Origin: JAWLEV01 sp046538105
GTDB taxonomy: Bacteria; Chloroflexota; Anaerolineae; UBA1429
NCBI GenBank assembly: GCA_046538105.1
Contig: JBKHJO010000005.1
Coordinates: 1-64,000, forward strand
Reading direction: 5' to 3'
Length of the DNA stretch: 64,000 bases
Part shown: piece by piece, positions 44,482 through 53,624 of the stretch
Position numbering within the stretch: the stretch's first letter is position 1
How the letters are laid out: each line of letters opens with the position of its first letter
Translations under genes and position numbers: made by a program
Notes under the pieces: generated by a model
What the model was told of the DNA's origin: nothing
The model's database searches: none
Seen by the model: the letters and a program-made list of their open reading frames with translations, nothing else

Positions 44482-44964
44482 TCAGTATTTTCCTTCCCGC
44501 TCCGCACGCCGGATCGCACGTTCTATGGCCCGTTTCGATTCTCGTTCGCGAATGGCACGTCGCTTGTCATATGCTCGCTTGCCCTTGGCGAGGCCGATCT
44601 CGACCTTTGCTATATCGTTCTTGAGATAGAGTTTTAGAGGGACGATGGTATACCCTTTCCGTTCCGCACGTCCAAGCCAGCGGTCAATCTCCCGCTTATG
44701 CATGAGAAGTTTTCTGTCACGCTTGGGATCGTGATTTTCATAACTGGCCTGATCATATCCGGCGATGTGGCTGCCCACCAACCATGCTTCTCCATTGCGG
44801 ATCGTGACATAGGCATCCCGCAGGCTCACGCGCCCCGCACGAACGGATTTTATCTCCGAGCCCTTTAGCACGATGCCGGCTTCCAGTGTGTCCTCGATGA
44901 AATAATCATGAAATGCCTTGCGATTGCGAGAGACAACGCGAACCCCCTTTTGTTTCCTTGCCAT
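44482..44964 (-). CDS. smpB: SsrA-binding protein SmpB
   Basis: 160 aa. It binds tmRNA and takes the place of the missing anticodon arm in trans-translation. Characteristic segments are VVSRNRKAFHDYFIEDTLEA, GIVLKGSEIKSVRAGRVSL and YKRRAIRERE-like basic C-terminal sequence ending in RRAEREGKY. Starts immediately after the S41 protease stop with no gap, so the two are co-transcribed. Confidence 0.96.
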   Translation of the reverse strand: MARKQKGVRVVSRNRKAFHDYFIEDTLEAGIVLKGSEIKSVRAGRVSLRDAYVTIRNGEAWLVGSHIAGYDQASYENHDPKRDRKLLMHKREIDRWLGRAERKGYTIVPLKLYLKNDIAKVEIGLAKGKRAYDKRRAIRERESKRAIERAIRRAEREGKY

Positions 44965-46230
44965 CTATGAATCCTCCTCTTCCATCAAGTACTCTACAGC
45001 GCGGTCGAGTTGGGGATCTCTTTCCTCGGCACTATCCTCAGCAGTCAACGATACCTGGATATCGGGCATGATTCCTTCACCATCCAGATTCTGGCCATCT
45101 GGCAAATACCATCTGGCCACTGTGACACGAATGCTCGAACCATCCTGCAGCGTATGAGTGTTCTGGACGGAGCCTTTACCAAAGGTCTGTTCTCCTATCA
45201 GAATCCCCCTATCGTTATCGCGAATACTTCCGGCAACGATCTCGGATGCGCTGGCGCTGCCCCCGTCGATGAGGACGACGAGAGGAATCTCCGTTGCTAT
45301 CCCTGCCTCTTTTACGCGGTACTCTTTTTCCCCTTTTCCCCGCTGCTGCTCCGTGAGCAGCAGGGTGCCTTTGGGGAGAAATTCGCTGGCCACGTCCACT
45401 GCCTCATTCAAATAGCCGCCGGGATTGGCGCGTAGATCGAACACCAATCCTTTAGGATCTTCTCGTAAAAGATCTTTCAGAGCGTCGTGCATGCGCTCCT
45501 TGGAGGCGGCGTTGAACTCGGTCAGGCGCAGATAGGCCACATCCTCTATCATACGGGACTCGACAGTGGGGAGATCGACTTTTTCCCGTCTTACGCGCAC
45601 GACGAACGGCTCCGGTTCCCCCTCTCTTTTGACGAGCAGTTCGACAGTGGTCCCCTTGGGGCCGCGAATCAAGCTGATGGCCTCCAGGATATCCTTGCCT
45701 TCCAGAGGCTCGCCGTCTACGGAAAGGATCGTGTCGCCCGCCTGTAGTCCGGCCGTCAATGCCGGACTCTCGGGCAGGGGACGAACGATAACGAGTTCTC
45801 CGTCGCGCATTTCGACGGTAGCCCCAATTCCTTCAAACGATCCCCGCATATCCTCCTGGCTGATCTTTGCCTCCAGAGGTCTCACAAAGCGCGTGTTGCG
45901 ATCTCCCACGGAGGAGACAAGCCCCTCTGCAGCGCCCCATATTGCCTCTTCCACATCAAGTGCCTGAGGATTCACATACTCTCGCTCGAGAATATCCCAT
46001 GCCTCCCAGAGAATTTCCCCACGTTCTTTGGGAGATACGTTCATTTCCCGTTGTGAGTCGGGTGGCACCGCACTTCTCACAAATTGACGGATCTCGGGAC
46101 CAAAGAACCACATGGAAGCCACCCCGCCGCCAAAGCCAGCCAGCAGCAGAGAGACAAGAATAAGGAGAATCAACAGGCCGCGCCAGAATCCCAGACCGTT
46201 TTCTTCTCTACTATCGTTACCATTTATCAT
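44965..46230 (-). CDS. ctpA: C-terminal processing protease, S41 family (CtpA-like)
   Basis: 421 aa. One N-terminal membrane helix (GLLILLILVSLLLAGFG) places the rest outside the membrane. A PDZ domain lies at about residues 130-215 (ALTAGLQAGDTILSVDGEPL). The catalytic Ser is in GGSASASEIVAGSI and the Lys in GEQTFGKGSVQ; YLRLTEFNAAS and LRANPGGYLNEAVDVA are the usual flanking motifs. It cuts C-terminal tails of exported proteins, perhaps including tmRNA-tagged ones outside the membrane (inference). Co-transcribed with smpB. Confidence 0.93.
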   Translation of the reverse strand: MINGNDSREENGLGFWRGLLILLILVSLLLAGFGGGVASMWFFGPEIRQFVRSAVPPDSQREMNVSPKERGEILWEAWDILEREYVNPQALDVEEAIWGAAEGLVSSVGDRNTRFVRPLEAKISQEDMRGSFEGIGATVEMRDGELVIVRPLPESPALTAGLQAGDTILSVDGEPLEGKDILEAISLIRGPKGTTVELLVKREGEPEPFVVRVRREKVDLPTVESRMIEDVAYLRLTEFNAASKERMHDALKDLLREDPKGLVFDLRANPGGYLNEAVDVASEFLPKGTLLLTEQQRGKGEKEYRVKEAGIATEIPLVVLIDGGSASASEIVAGSIRDNDRGILIGEQTFGKGSVQNTHTLQDGSSIRVTVARWYLPDGQNLDGEGIMPDIQVSLTAEDSAEERDPQLDRAVEYLMEEEDS

Positions 46231-46338
46231 GGTATGAGTTATCCTATCGCCCTTCCATTAAAAACTTGAGCCCATACATAAGAAATTATAACATGTCTTC
46301 CTGAAAACCCCAATCTTCCGGATAATAAAAGAAAAGAC

Positions 46339-48603
46339 TTATTCGTATCGTAGCGCCTCGACGGGGCTGAACAGCGTGGCCCGCCACGCTGGATACAATC
46401 CACCCAAAATCCCCATGCCTACACAAAAAGCCATCGATTTCAGGAGGACGCCGGGCGTCATCACCAACATTTCGCTGTATATGCCAAGGGAGGACATGCC
46501 GCGGAGAATCCTTATGATGACAAAGGAAACGATAACACTGACTCCACCACTGGCAAGAGTCAGAAGCAGCGACTCGCTCAGGATCTGGCGCAACACCATG
46601 GTCTTGCGCCAACCAATGGCACGCAGAATGCCGATCTCGCGTGTCCGTTCATAGACGCTCATGATCATGGTATTCATCAGGGCGACGGACCCTATAAAGG
46701 CGGCCATCACAAAGATGGCCCCTATGCTTTGGTTCATCATCTCCATGTCGGGCAAGTTCTCGGTGAATTCGGCACTTTTGGAGAAGAGAAGTTCAGGATA
46801 TTGTGCGGAGAGCCTCTCTAATATAGCATCGGTTTCTTGCGGATTCTCTAATTTTATTTCCATAAGCATAACCTGGTGCGGTTTGTTGAGCAGGCGTTGG
46901 GCTTCGCCAAGGGAGATGATGGCTCCATTGTCCTCGATACCGCTCTTTGTCTCCACTATCCCCACGACAGTGAATGTGGTCCCCAGCATCGCGATGCGAT
47001 CGCCGGGACTCTTTTTCAACTGTGAGGCTGCCCGCCATCCCAAAAGGCATTGACGTCGCCCCTCTATTAATCGGCCTTCTCTCAGAATATGCGGGGTAAA
47101 GTAGGGATCGTTTCGTGCGCGCGCTGTGATCATCAGGAACGATGATCCTCCGGGCAGGGTTACGGCGCCAATTATCACGCCGTTCACATACTCTACCTCG
47201 GGGAGAGCCTCCACGCGCCTTAGCGTGCGTTCTTCGATGACACTAAGCGAGGTATCAGGTTGATCGGCTTCCACGGCGGTTATCTCCGCATTTGATATCA
47301 TGCTGTTAAAACTTTCTATGGCCCCCTCGCCAAGACTTCCTATCAATATCATGGCCATCACACCAATGCTGATTCCCAGTAATGTAAGACCAGTACGTGT
47401 CTGCTGTCGAAAAAGGTTCTTGAGCGCCATACCACCCAATCGACCTCTGAAGGTGTGCCGCGAGGGTGATCCTGCCTCAGCGCTTAGGGCCTCCACCGGC
47501 GTCGATCTGGCCGCCCGCCAGGCTGGATAGAGACCCCCGATAGCCCCGAGAATCAGAGCAGCGAGAAAGGCCTGAAGCATCAATTTCGCAGGAACCTTAC
47601 TTTGGGTGAATCCCGTCAGGGTTGGCGCACGCGCCGCCAGCCAGGTCAGTGCGGCGCCCAATCCTATGCCCAAAATTCCTCCCACAAGGGCGAGGAGAAA
47701 TGATTCTCCCAATATCATCTGCATGATGTGTCCCCGTCGCCAGCCAATGGCCCTGAGAACTCCTATTTCCTGGGTTCGTTCAAAGATGCTCATCAGCATG
47801 GTGTTCATCATACCCACACCGCCCACAATGGCGGCGATGAGGGCTATCCCCCAGGCGTATACGTCCAGCAGTTCCAACATATCCAACATCATGCCACCCA
47901 CTTGGGTCCCGGCCACTTCTACGTCTGGGGGAAGAATACGTGCCAACCTGCTCTTGAACTGCTCTGCGTGTTCCGGATGTTGAAGCTGTAGACCAAGATA
48001 CATGATCTGCCGGGGCATTCCGGCAAGTGCCTGGGCATGTTCAAGGGCCACCACGCCGCCGGCATCCTCAAGGCCGATTCCCGTCTCATAGATGCCCACA
48101 ACGTGAAATGCAGTTTTCCCCAGGAATACGGTATCGCCGATTGCCTTATTCAGACTGTCCGCCGCTGTTTTCCCCAGGAGTATCGGCTTGCCCCTACGCC
48201 GGCTGCGGGGATCCGCGTCGGCTAAAGGAACTCCCTCGATGATCTTAAAGTGTCTGATGCCGATCTCATCCGGCTCGTATCCGAAAACGATGAACATGGG
48301 CCGTTCTGAAGCCAGCACCATGGTATATAGCATGCCATAGGCGTCTTTGATCTCTGGTAGGGAACGCAGGCGATCAATCAGGCTTTCATCGAACCCCGTT
48401 CCCAGTGTGATGGCCTGTCCTTCACTTTGAACGGCCTGTATCGTGATATCCGCCCCCGTCCGCTGGGTGATCTCCAGATAGTTGGCCACGATGCCGCGCG
48501 ACAGGGCTACCAGGGAGACGATGGCAGCGATTCCCACAGTGATACCGAGGAGGGTGAGGAGGGTACGTGTCTTTCGCCGCAGGAGATTGCGGATCAGCAG
48601 CAT
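46339..48603 (-). CDS. MacB/FtsX-type ABC permease with duplicated module
   Basis: 754 aa, about double the usual length. Two complete MacB-type units lie in tandem: helix (LLRRKTRTLLTLLGITVGIAAIV and later LFRQQTRTGLTLLGISIGVM), an extracytoplasmic MacB_PCD domain, then three helices with GVLRAIGWRRGHIMQ / GILRAIGWRKTMVLRQ and GGLYPAWRAARSTPVEAL / GGLYPAWRATLFSPVEAL. It probably forms the full eight-helix permease as one chain. Works with the ATPase gene 29 bp upstream and the adaptor before that. Confidence 0.9.
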   Translation of the reverse strand: MLLIRNLLRRKTRTLLTLLGITVGIAAIVSLVALSRGIVANYLEITQRTGADITIQAVQSEGQAITLGTGFDESLIDRLRSLPEIKDAYGMLYTMVLASERPMFIVFGYEPDEIGIRHFKIIEGVPLADADPRSRRRGKPILLGKTAADSLNKAIGDTVFLGKTAFHVVGIYETGIGLEDAGGVVALEHAQALAGMPRQIMYLGLQLQHPEHAEQFKSRLARILPPDVEVAGTQVGGMMLDMLELLDVYAWGIALIAAIVGGVGMMNTMLMSIFERTQEIGVLRAIGWRRGHIMQMILGESFLLALVGGILGIGLGAALTWLAARAPTLTGFTQSKVPAKLMLQAFLAALILGAIGGLYPAWRAARSTPVEALSAEAGSPSRHTFRGRLGGMALKNLFRQQTRTGLTLLGISIGVMAMILIGSLGEGAIESFNSMISNAEITAVEADQPDTSLSVIEERTLRRVEALPEVEYVNGVIIGAVTLPGGSSFLMITARARNDPYFTPHILREGRLIEGRRQCLLGWRAASQLKKSPGDRIAMLGTTFTVVGIVETKSGIEDNGAIISLGEAQRLLNKPHQVMLMEIKLENPQETDAILERLSAQYPELLFSKSAEFTENLPDMEMMNQSIGAIFVMAAFIGSVALMNTMIMSVYERTREIGILRAIGWRKTMVLRQILSESLLLTLASGGVSVIVSFVIIRILRGMSSLGIYSEMLVMTPGVLLKSMAFCVGMGILGGLYPAWRATLFSPVEALRYE

Positions 48604-48632
48604 ATTGCTAACCTATAAAGGAATAAGGGTGA

Positions 48633-49481
48633 TCATGTCAGATCTGCCAGCAGGTCAGCGAGCTGATCTGCCGTACGCGTCAACCGGCCATCGCGTACAA
48701 AAGGAAACGTTTTCAATGTCTCTATGTCCTTTTGCATAAGGAGTTCGCCTAACGTTGAATGTGCCAGGTCTCGCAAATCCTCTGTGAGGGGATCGCGAAC
48801 CATATGTTCGTTGACTATTTGCCCGTCGTGCATGGTCAGAATACGCTCGGCTGTCCGCGCCACATAGCGGTCGTGTGTCACCAGTAATAATGTTGTCCCT
48901 CGTTCCTGATTAAGCCTTATCAGCAGATCCATGAGTTCGTTGCCGCTGACGCTGTCCAGGTTACCCGTAGGCTCATCGGCGAGTACCAGACTTGGTTCGT
49001 TCACCAGAGCGCGAGCGATAGCCACGCGTTGGCGTTGTCCCCCTGATAGTTGGTTGGGAAGGTGATCTCGGCGCGCTGCCAGACCTACCAGCTCGAGCAT
49101 GGTACTGGCCCGTTCATGGCGCTCTCTTCTGTTCAATCCCTGCCCCCGAAGGGGCGTCTCAACATTCTCCAGCGCCGTCAGCGTGGGGATCAGATTGTAC
49201 ATTTGAAACACGAACCCCACCGTTTGTGAACGAAAGCGATCTACATCTTTGATTGTGGAGAGATCCTGTCCCTCAATATACACTGTGCCCGCTGTGGGAG
49301 TGTCCAGCGCTCCCATCATGTTCAAGAGTGTCGATTTCCCGCTGCCCGAGGCCCCCATAACGGCCAGCATCTCCCCCTCATAGATGTCGAACGTCACATT
49401 GTCCAGAGCCCGTACCTCGACCCCGCCGCCATATATCTTTGTAAGATTCTCGATCTGAACCAGAACTCTTCTCTCGTTCAT
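48633..49481 (-). CDS. ABC transporter ATPase, MacB/LolD type
   Basis: 282 aa. Walker A GASGSGKST, Q-loop FVFQMYNLIPTLTALEN, signature LSGGQRQRVAIA, Walker B LVLADEPTGNLD and H-loop LLLVTHDRYV. The C-terminal extension of about 50 residues (LGELLMQKDIETLKTFPFVR) is beyond the standard nucleotide-binding domain. Middle gene of the adaptor-ATPase-permease operon, which is likely a MacAB-type export or mechanotransmission system. Confidence 0.93.
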   Translation of the reverse strand: MNERRVLVQIENLTKIYGGGVEVRALDNVTFDIYEGEMLAVMGASGSGKSTLLNMMGALDTPTAGTVYIEGQDLSTIKDVDRFRSQTVGFVFQMYNLIPTLTALENVETPLRGQGLNRRERHERASTMLELVGLAARRDHLPNQLSGGQRQRVAIARALVNEPSLVLADEPTGNLDSVSGNELMDLLIRLNQERGTTLLLVTHDRYVARTAERILTMHDGQIVNEHMVRDPLTEDLRDLAHSTLGELLMQKDIETLKTFPFVRDGRLTRTADQLADLLADLT

Positions 49482-49491
49482 GGGTATTCGT

Positions 49492-50820
49492 TCAATTCAC
49501 CTCGATATCTACAAAGGCTGTCATTCCCCAGCGCAATCGTGGATCCATTTCGTCGAGGTCTATGATTACCTGGTAGGTTATGCCACCTGCTGTGGTATCT
49601 GCCTTCAGGTCGATCCTCTGCACTGTGCCCTCCAGACGTACGTCGGGCAAAGCATCAAAAGTTAGGTCCGCGCTCTGACCTTCATCAACTCGGGCTACGT
49701 CGATCTCGTCGAGGTCCGTCGTTTTGATCTGAAATCGTTCAAGGTCTCCCAGAGATATGATGGGTGTCCCTGCTATGACACTCTCTCCCAGGTCGAGCTC
49801 GATCCTGGCCACCGTGCCTGCGAATGGTGCACGAAGGACCGTTTCCGCTAGGGCGATTTTGGCCCTTTCAACGGCTGCCTCCGCTTGCGCTACCCCTGCC
49901 TCTGCCACGCGAACCTGTTCTTCGCGCGCCGGGGCCCGCGCCAGGGCTAGATCGGCCCGTGCCTGTTCTAGTTGACGTTCGCCTGTTGACACTTCCTGCT
50001 GCGCCATCCTCTCCTGTACCCTTGCGGCCTCGACGCTTGCTTGGGCCTGAGCGACTCGGGCTTCTGCTGCGTCGATATCCTCAATTGATGCGCCGGAGGC
50101 CAGAATACGATGCTGTAGTTCGGCGATGGTCACGGCGTTTTCCGCTGCCATGACCTGTCCCTCTGCTGCCTCATAACTGCCAACCTGATAGCCCGGAGTG
50201 CCTTTTCTGCCTCCTATGGCATCCCGTTGCCCCTGATAACCATATAATTGGGCCTTTGCCTGCTCAACGGTTTGTTGCGCGACTTCCAGTTCATCGGCCG
50301 TGGGGCCGGCTTTCAGACCGTGTAAAAAAGCCTCCGCTTGCGCGAGGGACGCTTGTGCCGACTTTACGTTGATCTCGGCCTGTTCGACGCTTATCTCGGC
50401 GTGACGTTTGTTTTCCTCAGCCACATGGACTGCCGCCTCCGCCACCTCGGTCTGCTCCGTTCTGGGGCCGGCTTTGGTCAGCGCAAGATCTCGACGTGCT
50501 GTGGAGAGCGCGGCTTCTGCCTCTGCCAAAGCGGCTTCGAATTGGGACGCGTCCAGATGGGCCAGGATTTGGTCCTTGGTGACCTCTTCTCCCTGCTCTA
50601 CCGCTACTTCTGTCACCCGCCCTCCAGTGCTGAAGGCTAATTCTGTTTTTATGGCGGGCACCACCTTACCTGTCGCGGAAACGATACCGCGGCCCATCTG
50701 CGTTGAAGGAATAGTAGGGGAGGGCTCTGAAGGAGATCCGATCGGGGACTGGCAGGCCACCAGCAGGATAGGACCAAGGCAGAGCGACAATAATAGAAAG
50801 AATCTTACTCGACTATGCAT
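49492..50820 (-). CDS. Membrane-fusion/adaptor lipoprotein (HlyD/MacA type)
   Basis: 442 aa. Lipoprotein signal with LLVACQSP, lipobox Cys about residue 23. The beta-barrel and lipoyl half-motifs (GKVVPAIKTELAFSTGGRVT; LRAPFAGTVARIELDLGE) flank a very long alanine- and glutamine-rich coiled coil (about residues 110-325), longer than in MacA. TTADLDEIDVARVDEGQSAD and TSDGGITYQVIIDLD-type sequence finish the barrel. It would bridge the inner-membrane permease to the envelope. First gene of the operon. Confidence 0.9.
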   Translation of the reverse strand: MHSRVRFFLLLSLCLGPILLVACQSPIGSPSEPSPTIPSTQMGRGIVSATGKVVPAIKTELAFSTGGRVTEVAVEQGEEVTKDQILAHLDASQFEAALAEAEAALSTARRDLALTKAGPRTEQTEVAEAAVHVAEENKRHAEISVEQAEINVKSAQASLAQAEAFLHGLKAGPTADELEVAQQTVEQAKAQLYGYQGQRDAIGGRKGTPGYQVGSYEAAEGQVMAAENAVTIAELQHRILASGASIEDIDAAEARVAQAQASVEAARVQERMAQQEVSTGERQLEQARADLALARAPAREEQVRVAEAGVAQAEAAVERAKIALAETVLRAPFAGTVARIELDLGESVIAGTPIISLGDLERFQIKTTDLDEIDVARVDEGQSADLTFDALPDVRLEGTVQRIDLKADTTAGGITYQVIIDLDEMDPRLRWGMTAFVDIEVN

Positions 50821-50928
50821 TCGACTCCATCCATCATCTCAAGAGAAGAGTACTTGATTTTAGCACATCAAAAGAAAATCAAAAAACATAACAGATATGG
50901 CGCATATTTAAGATACTAAACATAAATA

Positions 50929-52005
50929 TTATCGGTCGCCTGCTTCGCTGGGATCAAGTCCATAAGTCTCTAGCATGTCTGCCAGTCTCTCCTCGTCCGT
51001 CTCCCATGCATAGACTGTGCGCGTGGTGTCAGGATGCTCATGCCCGAGTAGGGCGGCGACCCATTCCAGGGGCATGCCCTCGTCCAGGAGGTCCTGGGCG
51101 CGACGGTGACGTAAAGAGTGGGGGGAGGTGTTTTCATACAGTCCCTCGGCACGTGCGGCCTTTTTTATCAAGAGCCAGGCGTGACTTGGAGTGATGGCTG
51201 TGCCTTTATCGCGCCCATGAGAGACGAATAGGGGGGCATAGACACTGTCCTTCCGTTCGCGTACATACGATTGCAATAGTTGACGCGTCTCCTTGGAGAG
51301 AAACACAGTACGGGGCTTGCCATTTTTCGTCTCTACGAGGCGCACTTTTTCGGCCCGTCCATCGAGTACGTCCTCCCGCGTAAGAGCGAGGGCTTCACTG
51401 ATCCGGGCCCCAGTATCGTAAAGAAAGGCTACCAGGGCACGATTGCGTAAAAGGACGAGTCGTTGCATTCCCCTTTTCTTGGGGAGCGGTTTCTCTATAT
51501 AATGCGTCAACATCTTCATGACGTCAGGGTCGATTTTTCGCTGCCTATAGCCCTGGCGTTTTCTTCCACGCGTGCCCTTGATACGGCGGAGCATCCGATC
51601 ATAGGATACGTCTTCGGGAAGCAGTTCATGTAGATCGAGCCAGTTCATGAGGTGCTTGGCGGCTACCAGATAGGTACGGGTGGTGCGGCTTCCCCGAGCG
51701 CTCTCGTTTCCTCTGGCCTCTGCACGGGGATCGGGATAGGCTTCACGGAGCCAGTGGTTAAAGGCGGATAATGTCTCTTCGCTGATTCGATCGAGCGGGT
51801 AGGGGGCCAGGGCCTCCGCGGCCTCATCGTCTTCCTCGGACAGATGGAGGAAGCGAATAAAGGCCTTTACACCATAAAAGTAGGTCTGCTTGGTAAGTGG
51901 GCTGAGTTCCAGATCCTTCAACATGCCATCGGCGGCCTGATTAACCGTTGTCATGGAGGAGGGGGATATCACTTCGTCGGTGGGGTGGTGGGCCAGAGAT
52001 TCCAT
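50929..52005 (-). CDS. Tyrosine recombinase (XerC/XerD-like)
   Basis: 358 aa. N-terminal SAM-like core-binding domain (about 20-150), C-terminal catalytic domain with Arg in YDTGARISEALALT, the Lys in VETKNGKPRTV, His-x-x-Arg in PHSLRHRRAQ, His in LLGHEHPDTT and the Tyr in VYAWETDEE. The domain has the general XerC/D length but a longer linker. A chromosome dimer resolvase or an element integrase are both possible. The 658-bp gene-poor, AT-rich stretch with short inverted repeats upstream of it may be its site, but no dif-like sequence was recognised. Confidence 0.88.
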   Translation of the reverse strand: MESLAHHPTDEVISPSSMTTVNQAADGMLKDLELSPLTKQTYFYGVKAFIRFLHLSEEDDEAAEALAPYPLDRISEETLSAFNHWLREAYPDPRAEARGNESARGSRTTRTYLVAAKHLMNWLDLHELLPEDVSYDRMLRRIKGTRGRKRQGYRQRKIDPDVMKMLTHYIEKPLPKKRGMQRLVLLRNRALVAFLYDTGARISEALALTREDVLDGRAEKVRLVETKNGKPRTVFLSKETRQLLQSYVRERKDSVYAPLFVSHGRDKGTAITPSHAWLLIKKAARAEGLYENTSPHSLRHRRAQDLLDEGMPLEWVAALLGHEHPDTTRTVYAWETDEERLADMLETYGLDPSEAGDR

Positions 52006-52495
52006 GGCAGAACTCCCTTTGAAAGTATATGATTTATTCTTTAATAAATACTATATAGTACATGTCCCATGATAGAGGTATTCTACGTATCTGTCAACTC
52101 CTTCGTGTCGCTGGAAGCGTACGGAGATTGTGCAGCAATTCTCCCCAGATTCAGTTTCAGTCACGTGAGATGGTCGGACTTGTCCGGCGATGTGCTCCAC
52201 CACATATCTCCGGGCCTCCGCGACCGTGGAATGTCGCCATATCGTTCTGGAAGATCGAATGAAAATACTGGCGTTCTCGTCGTAGCATCCGTGCTTTTGC
52301 TGTCACGAAGGACAGGCTGTAAATCGGTTTCAATAACAGTATGCATGCTTTGATCTTACTAAATCGTAAACTTCTAGCAGAGTTCGGACTTCAAAGGTCA
52401 AAGGCACTTCCGACGGCCCCTCGATATCCTACGCGGTTCCCCTGCTCAAACTATTATGTCCAACACAGTGACTCATAAGATCTATTGGTGGTATC

Positions 52496-52573
52496 ATTTC
52501 GTATAGCGTTAACTTCTACATTAAAGAAAGCAGCAGTATGATGTGTGGCAATGGTTTAATTTCTATACGAAAT
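52496..52573. repeat. Paired inverted repeat ATTTCGTATAG...CTATACGAAAT (copy 2)
   Basis: Perfect 11-bp arms (52496-52506 and 52563-52573) 56 bp apart. Shares the core TTCGTATAG/CTATACGAA and nearly the same spacing with 12318-12390. The sequences between the arms differ. Confidence 0.6.
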
Positions 52574-52597
52574 AACTATAACTCTCCCGCCGTCGGC

Positions 52598-52626
52598 TTG
52601 AGGCGCAAGAGCCTTTATAGTACAAT
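52598..52626 (+). promoter_or_regulatory. Sigma70-type promoter for the 109-aa protein gene
   Basis: TTGAGG (52598-52603), a 17-nt spacer and TACAAT (52621-52626), 37 bp before ATG 52664. Confidence 0.6.
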
Positions 52627-52663
52627 GGAATTATGAGAGGATCGGAAAGGAGTTAAAAGCATC

Positions 52664-52993
52664 ATGACAGGTATTTTAGAAGCAATCAAGGGATTATTCC
52701 AAAGCGGTCCAGGAGGTGCAGATGCCCGGGACCCCAACGCCATATATCTCTATTTCAAATGTGCCAGATGCGGGACCGTCGTCCCTATACGCGTCGATAA
52801 ACGACACGATCTCAACCGCGAAGAGGGCCCGGGAACCTTTTTGCTGAAAAAAGAGGTCATGGACGACAACTGCTTTCAACTCATGCAGGCCACAATATGG
52901 CTGGACAACGGCTACAATGTGGTTTCTGCTGACGTTAGCAATGGCGAACTGATCTCCGAAGAGGAATATAACACCACGGAACAGCAGGATTAA
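52664..52993 (+). CDS. Hypothetical protein, possible Cys-containing ribbon
   Basis: 109 aa. AAAGGAG lies 13-19 bp before ATG 52664, and a good promoter is upstream. Contains YFKCARCGTVVPIRVDKRHD with CxxC and a third Cys in DDNCFQLM. A zinc ribbon needs four ligands and I count three Cys plus His, so metal binding is uncertain. The C-terminus is acidic. Not recognised as a known family. Possibly a small regulatory or metal-binding protein. Confidence 0.6.
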   Translation: MTGILEAIKGLFQSGPGGADARDPNAIYLYFKCARCGTVVPIRVDKRHDLNREEGPGTFLLKKEVMDDNCFQLMQATIWLDNGYNVVSADVSNGELISEEEYNTTEQQD

Positions 52994-53018
52994 ACGGGCT
53001 CGTCAGCGACGATACCCC

Positions 53019-53600
53019 TTATCCTCCCGCCTCATGCGTCAATATGATGGCCTGCGCGATCTCTTTCATGGGCTTGCGCGTGTTCATGGACATCTTCTGA
53101 ATGCGCCGAAAAGCCTCGGCCTCCGAAAGATCCTGCCGATCCATGAGGATCCCTTTGGCCCTGTCTAACAACTTCCGTGTCTCCAGTTGATCCTGTAAAT
53201 CGTCAACTTCTTTCTCGAGTTCACGAAACTCTGCAAACCGTGTCAACGCCAGTTCTATAGCCGGTGACAGATCATCTTCTTTTATCGGCTTGACAAGATA
53301 GCCCACGACGCCCGCTTCCCTCGCGCGCTCCACAAGATCTCGCTGACTAAAGGCCGTCAACAAAACCACCGGAGCGATCCGTTCCTCCGTAAGTATCCGC
53401 GCTGCCTCTATGCCATCCATATCAGGCATCTTGATGTCCATAAGCACTACATCGGGACGCAATTCGCGCGCCAGATTCACAGCACTCCGTCCGTCTCCCG
53501 CTTCGCCCACCACGAGATATCCTAGGTTGTTGAGCATTTCCCGTAAATCCATACAGATGACTGATTCGTCATCCGCGATTATGACACGTACACGCTCCAA
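53019..53600 (-). CDS. ANTAR-type response regulator (PdtaR/EutV-like)
   Basis: 193 aa. The receiver domain has VIIADDESV, phosphoacceptor Asp in VVLMDIKMPD and Lys in YLVKPI. A coiled-coil linker leads to a C-terminal ANTAR domain (KLLDRAKGILMDRQDLSEAE through QKMSMNTRKPMKEIAQAI). ANTAR domains bind two-hairpin RNA motifs and prevent transcription termination. Encoded 24 bp after the kinase gene, as usual for such pairs. Its RNA targets were not identified here. Confidence 0.92.
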   Translation of the reverse strand: MERVRVIIADDESVICMDLREMLNNLGYLVVGEAGDGRSAVNLARELRPDVVLMDIKMPDMDGIEAARILTEERIAPVVLLTAFSQRDLVERAREAGVVGYLVKPIKEDDLSPAIELALTRFAEFRELEKEVDDLQDQLETRKLLDRAKGILMDRQDLSEAEAFRRIQKMSMNTRKPMKEIAQAIILTHEAGG

Positions 53601-53624
53601 CTCCTCACCCCCTTGAAATTGGCA

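Larger units (their letters stand above)
52006..52663. other. 658-bp gene-poor region between recombinase and small protein gene
   Basis: No convincing gene is seen. Short open frames lack ribosome-binding sites and family similarity (for example, a 61-codon leftward frame from 52346). A 12-bp perfect palindrome TACTATATAGTA (52049-52060) lies 44 bp from the recombinase start. The paired inverted repeat at 52496-52573 and the promoter at 52598-52626 are annotated separately. Confidence 0.5.

Noticed and set aside
52161..52346. Small leftward protein gene of 61 codons upstream of the recombinase
   Set aside because: No ribosome-binding site, promoter or family similarity could be seen, although the composition is protein-like.
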